Assembly: GCA_003158755.1 (NCBI GenBank)
Contig: PMLF01000147.1
Coordinates: forward strand, 1-6,526
Length of the DNA stretch: 6,526 bases
Reading direction: 5' to 3'
Source of the DNA: Elusimicrobiota bacterium
GTDB taxonomy: Bacteria > Elusimicrobiota > Elusimicrobia > FEN-1173
Shown here: positions 4,249-6,526 of the stretch, in pieces
Position numbering within the stretch: the first letter of the stretch is position 1
Layout: the number at the start of each line of letters is the position of its first letter
Notes under the pieces: generated by a model
Seen by the model: the letters and a program-made list of their open reading frames with translations, nothing else
Databases searched by the model: none
What the model was told of the DNA's origin: nothing
Program-made: the position numbers and the translations under genes

Positions 4249-4643
4249 CTTGGCGTCCCCGACCCCATCCCCTTTATTTTGAGGGTGATTAAGCTTCCCA
4301 CCCCAAGAAGAGATGCGATAAGTGATCCGCCTCCGACAAAATAATACCAAGCCAGTCCCGGGCCATCGTTCCCCCCAGGCCACTTAGACATGGCAAAATA
4401 CCAAGTCGCTGGCAGAAGAAGGTGAATTATAAAAACCGTACAGGCCATTTTTGTCGACGGAATTCTATTCAAACTGTAGGCACTTGAAAGTCCGAATGCC
4501 ACCAGAGCCTGGGTAATGAGCGGGATTGTAAACCAGTAAAAACTACCAGGATAAAAAGGAAACAGTCCGATAACAATAAGCGCGAGGAATAAAATGATGA
4601 GCGACCAGACACAGATCATGCGCATTGCGATTTTAGTGTTCAT
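4245..4643 (-). CDS. Four-helix membrane protein, candidate RHS immunity protein
   Basis: A 132-aa integral membrane protein with four hydrophobic spans at about residues 10-27, 34-55, 65-84 and 95-122, joined by short loops. No enzymatic motif or known family was recognised. It starts 16 bases after the RHS stop codon, with a G-rich site (GGGGGTGG) just before the ATG. In RHS and other polymorphic toxin loci the gene immediately after the toxin tip normally encodes its cognate immunity protein. An all-membrane immunity protein would suit a toxin acting on lipids or at the membrane, matching the phospholipase-C-like tip. The immunity role is inferred from position only. Its stop overlaps the next ATG. 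Confidence 0.8.
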   Translation of the reverse strand: MNTKIAMRMICVWSLIILFLALIVIGLFPFYPGSFYWFTIPLITQALVAFGLSSAYSLNRIPSTKMACTVFIIHLLLPATWYFAMSKWPGGNDGPGLAWYYFVGGGSLIASLLGVGSLITLKIKGMGSGTPR

Positions 4644-4659
4644 ACCACCCCCGACTTGT

Positions 4660-6526
4660 TTAACGCATCACATTTTTAAACGCGCTTAATTCCTCACGCG
4701 TCTTGGTTCGCATTTGCCGATACAATTCAGGCCTCAAAAGCGGATTATCCGGTTTCGTGCCTGCAAATAAATGTCCAAAACGTGGTCCATATCCATGATG
4801 GGAATAAGAATCCTGCAACGCGTGAAGGTATTCGCCGAACTCAACGGGATTGCCGGAACAAAACGCTTTGTCGCGCAACTTTTGAAGTTGGTCCGGTGTG
4901 GCAAAATGATAAAGCTCTCTCCCGTTATCGCTAAAAAATGGTTCAGTCCGTGGATCAACATCGACCATCTGGTCGGCTGTAGCAATAATGTCAGCGGCCA
5001 ATTTTGAAAACCCAACACGTTCAGCGACATCTCTCGTCATGTCGTAGTGAACGTTTTCCCAATACAAACCAAAACGGTCAACTAATCCCGTTGGATTGTT
5101 CATGACGTACCCGTAGGAGTTAGATTGCATCCTGTTGAAAACGGGAGACTCATTCGGTGCCAGGTGGCTATACTCTTGCCCATTCATCGCATCGGCAAAA
5201 CCCAATCGCAGAAGTGTCCCAATTGGATCTTCGGAAATATATCTCCCTGATAAGGGATCGTAATATCGCCACCAGTTGGAATGGAGCCCTGTTTCTTCGT
5301 CGTAATATTGGCCAGAGAATCGAAGGTTGTTGACGATGGTGGATGCCGGATCAACCGTTGCATTCCCAAAGGCGTCGGCTGTTGCGGACCACACCACCGC
5401 GCCGGACGGGTTCGTCAGTTTTTGGGGCGTACCGAGGTGATCGTTCTGGTACCAGAAGTACCCCATCGGTTCCGTCGTGGAATTCACGACATGCATCCAT
5501 AGCGGGTCGGTGCCCCATTTTCCTTTTATCTTCCATCCGTATGTTTTTGTAATCGTTCCGTCGGAAGTCATCTCCGCTATCAGGCCTTCGTCGGCGTATT
5601 CGAAAAAGGTTGTCGCGCCGTTAACGGTTTTGCCCAATCTCTTGCCGAAAACGTCGTAGGAATATTGCGCGTTCAGTCCGTTGGTATTCGTGACTTGGAT
5701 CAATCTGTTGTCGACGTCCCAAGTGTAGACCGTCGTGACGCCGTTTTCCGTCTTCGTCGATAGGTTTCCGTCCTGGTCATACGTGTAGGACACGCCGCCG
5801 ACGGACTCAAGCTCGTTATTCTCGTTGAACGCGGCGGTGGTGACGTTGATTCCCTGGGCGTGGGTCTGTCTATTTCCTACGGCGTCGTAGCCGAAAGCCT
5901 CGGTGGGCTTCGCGGGGTCCTGCACACCCTTTAACTGGTCGACGTTGTCGTAGTCGTATTGCGTGGGGCCTTTTGTCTTCACGTTGTCGTTCTTATCGAA
6001 CGTGAAGGGCAACGAAAGAAGCGGATTCCCGCCGGGGTCGTTGGCGTTGATTGCCGTCGGTCGGCCGAAGGCGTCTAGCGGCGTGGTTCTCGTCGCGCCG
6101 CCGGGGAAAATTCTTCCGGCCGGGCGGCCGCGGTCTTCCGTCATGGACAGGGCACCGACGCCGGGGATATTCATCGACGACAGGCTCCCGTCTTTAGCGT
6201 AGTCTACCGCGTACGTCGTCCCGTCGGGATAGGTCACGCTGGTTTTCTGGTTGGCGTTGTCGTAGGTGTAGCTGAAAGACTTCGTGAATCCGCCGTAGTT
6301 CACGGCTTCGCTAGTCTTTCTCCCAAGCGGGTCGTAAACGTAGGTGGCGGAACTGGTGCCGTCGTTGTAGCCGGTCAGGTTTCCGACGGCGTCATAGTTG
6401 AAGCTCACCGTCTTGATCGGGGTGGTGTCTCCCGCCGTCGTGAAGTAGGACACACCCGTCAGCCGTTGGGCGGCGTCGTAAGCGTATTGGATCTCCTGGT
6501 TCTTGGCGTCGGTCTTGGTTGCCAGG
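4660..6526 (-). CDS. RHS/YD-repeat toxin, 3' portion (N-terminus beyond window)
   Basis: 621 residues are visible; the frame is open through the right edge and repeat sequence (Q-Y-A-Y-D-A-A-Q-R-L-T-G) precedes the GTG at 6453, so that GTG is internal. Numbering from it, about 380 residues are YD repeats of the Y-D-x-x-G-N/R-L type (e.g. Y20-D21, Y40-D41, Y189-D190, Y224-D225), which build the hollow RHS shell. The core-closing motif follows at 383-412, ending R-Y-I-S-E-D-P-I-G. About 30 unusual residues then precede N-S-Y-G-Y-V-M-N-N-P ... D-R-F-G-L (445-463). The tip (464-597) has H469, D498, H516, H544-x3-D548, H552 and H561. This resembles the metal ligands of zinc phospholipase C / P1 nuclease folds. 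The tip is AT-richer than the shell. It is followed by a candidate immunity gene. Confidence 0.95.
   Translation of the reverse strand, partial: LATKTDAKNQEIQYAYDAAQRLTGVSYFTTAGDTTPIKTVSFNYDAVGNLTGYNDGTSSATYVYDPLGRKTSEAVNYGGFTKSFSYTYDNANQKTSVTYPDGTTYAVDYAKDGSLSSMNIPGVGALSMTEDRGRPAGRIFPGGATRTTPLDAFGRPTAINANDPGGNPLLSLPFTFDKNDNVKTKGPTQYDYDNVDQLKGVQDPAKPTEAFGYDAVGNRQTHAQGINVTTAAFNENNELESVGGVSYTYDQDGNLSTKTENGVTTVYTWDVDNRLIQVTNTNGLNAQYSYDVFGKRLGKTVNGATTFFEYADEGLIAEMTSDGTITKTYGWKIKGKWGTDPLWMHVVNSTTEPMGYFWYQNDHLGTPQKLTNPSGAVVWSATADAFGNATVDPASTIVNNLRFSGQYYDEETGLHSNWWRYYDPLSGRYISEDPIGTLLRLGFADAMNGQEYSHLAPNESPVFNRMQSNSYGYVMNNPTGLVDRFGLYWENVHYDMTRDVAERVGFSKLAADIIATADQMVDVDPRTEPFFSDNGRELYHFATPDQLQKLRDKAFCSGNPVEFGEYLHALQDSYSHHGYGPRFGHLFAGTKPDNPLLRPELYRQMRTKTREELSAFKNVMR

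Noticed and set aside
4249..4383. Upstream extension of the 56-aa ORF to 4383
   Set aside because: It would lie wholly within the membrane protein gene in another frame; the ATG at 4248 overlapping the stop codon is the natural start.
6451..6453. GTG at 6453 as the start of the RHS gene
   Set aside because: The frame stays open to the window edge and encodes another YD-repeat segment upstream, so the codon is internal.

Overview
The window looks like accessory DNA from a GC-rich, probably Gram-negative environmental bacterium. The evidence is sigma70-type promoter boxes, strong Shine-Dalgarno sites, a contact-dependent RHS toxin gene, and poly-C/poly-G intergenic palindromes of a kind common in GC-rich delta-type Proteobacteria and similar candidate phyla. 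The genus cannot be read from this sequence. Coding density is low: clear genes cover only about half of the 6.5 kb.

Left part (1-1480): a divergent regulatory switch. An XRE/Cro-type repressor (697-1050) and an unrecognised 112-aa partner (1081-1419) run rightwards and end at a strong terminator (1447-1479). Leftwards, a near-consensus promoter (603-631) drives overlapping small genes (499-305, then 315-61, which is DUF5659-like) and probably a third gene that starts at 24 and leaves the window. TATAC/GTATA half-sites lie between the two transcription units and overlap the promoter, so the XRE protein is the likely regulator of both. This is the layout of a phage or integrative-element control locus.

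Middle (1480-2800): about 1.1-1.3 kb with no believable gene, up to about 83% GC in hand-counted 60-base blocks, packed with hairpins and two G-quadruplex-type G-run clusters. Part of the hairpin order recurs about 297 bp apart.

2610-4056: a 231-aa membrane-anchored protein of unknown function (3495-2800, minus strand) lies between two diverged copies of a repeat-plus-terminator module (2610-2746 and 3654-4056). The second copy carries about 270 bp of extra DNA, including a 19-bp piece resembling the 3' half of a tRNA.

Right part (4015-6526, minus strand): the 3' end of a large RHS/YD-repeat gene, open at the right edge. Its C-terminal ~134 residues carry a His/Asp pattern like alpha-helical zinc phospholipase C / P1-nuclease enzymes and are AT-richer than the repeat shell. 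Sixteen bases downstream is a four-helix membrane protein, the natural candidate for the immunity protein. A 56-aa single-helix ORF follows with an ATGA overlap, and then a terminator. The group reads as a polymorphic toxin-immunity operon whose tip and immunity gene were probably exchanged as a unit.
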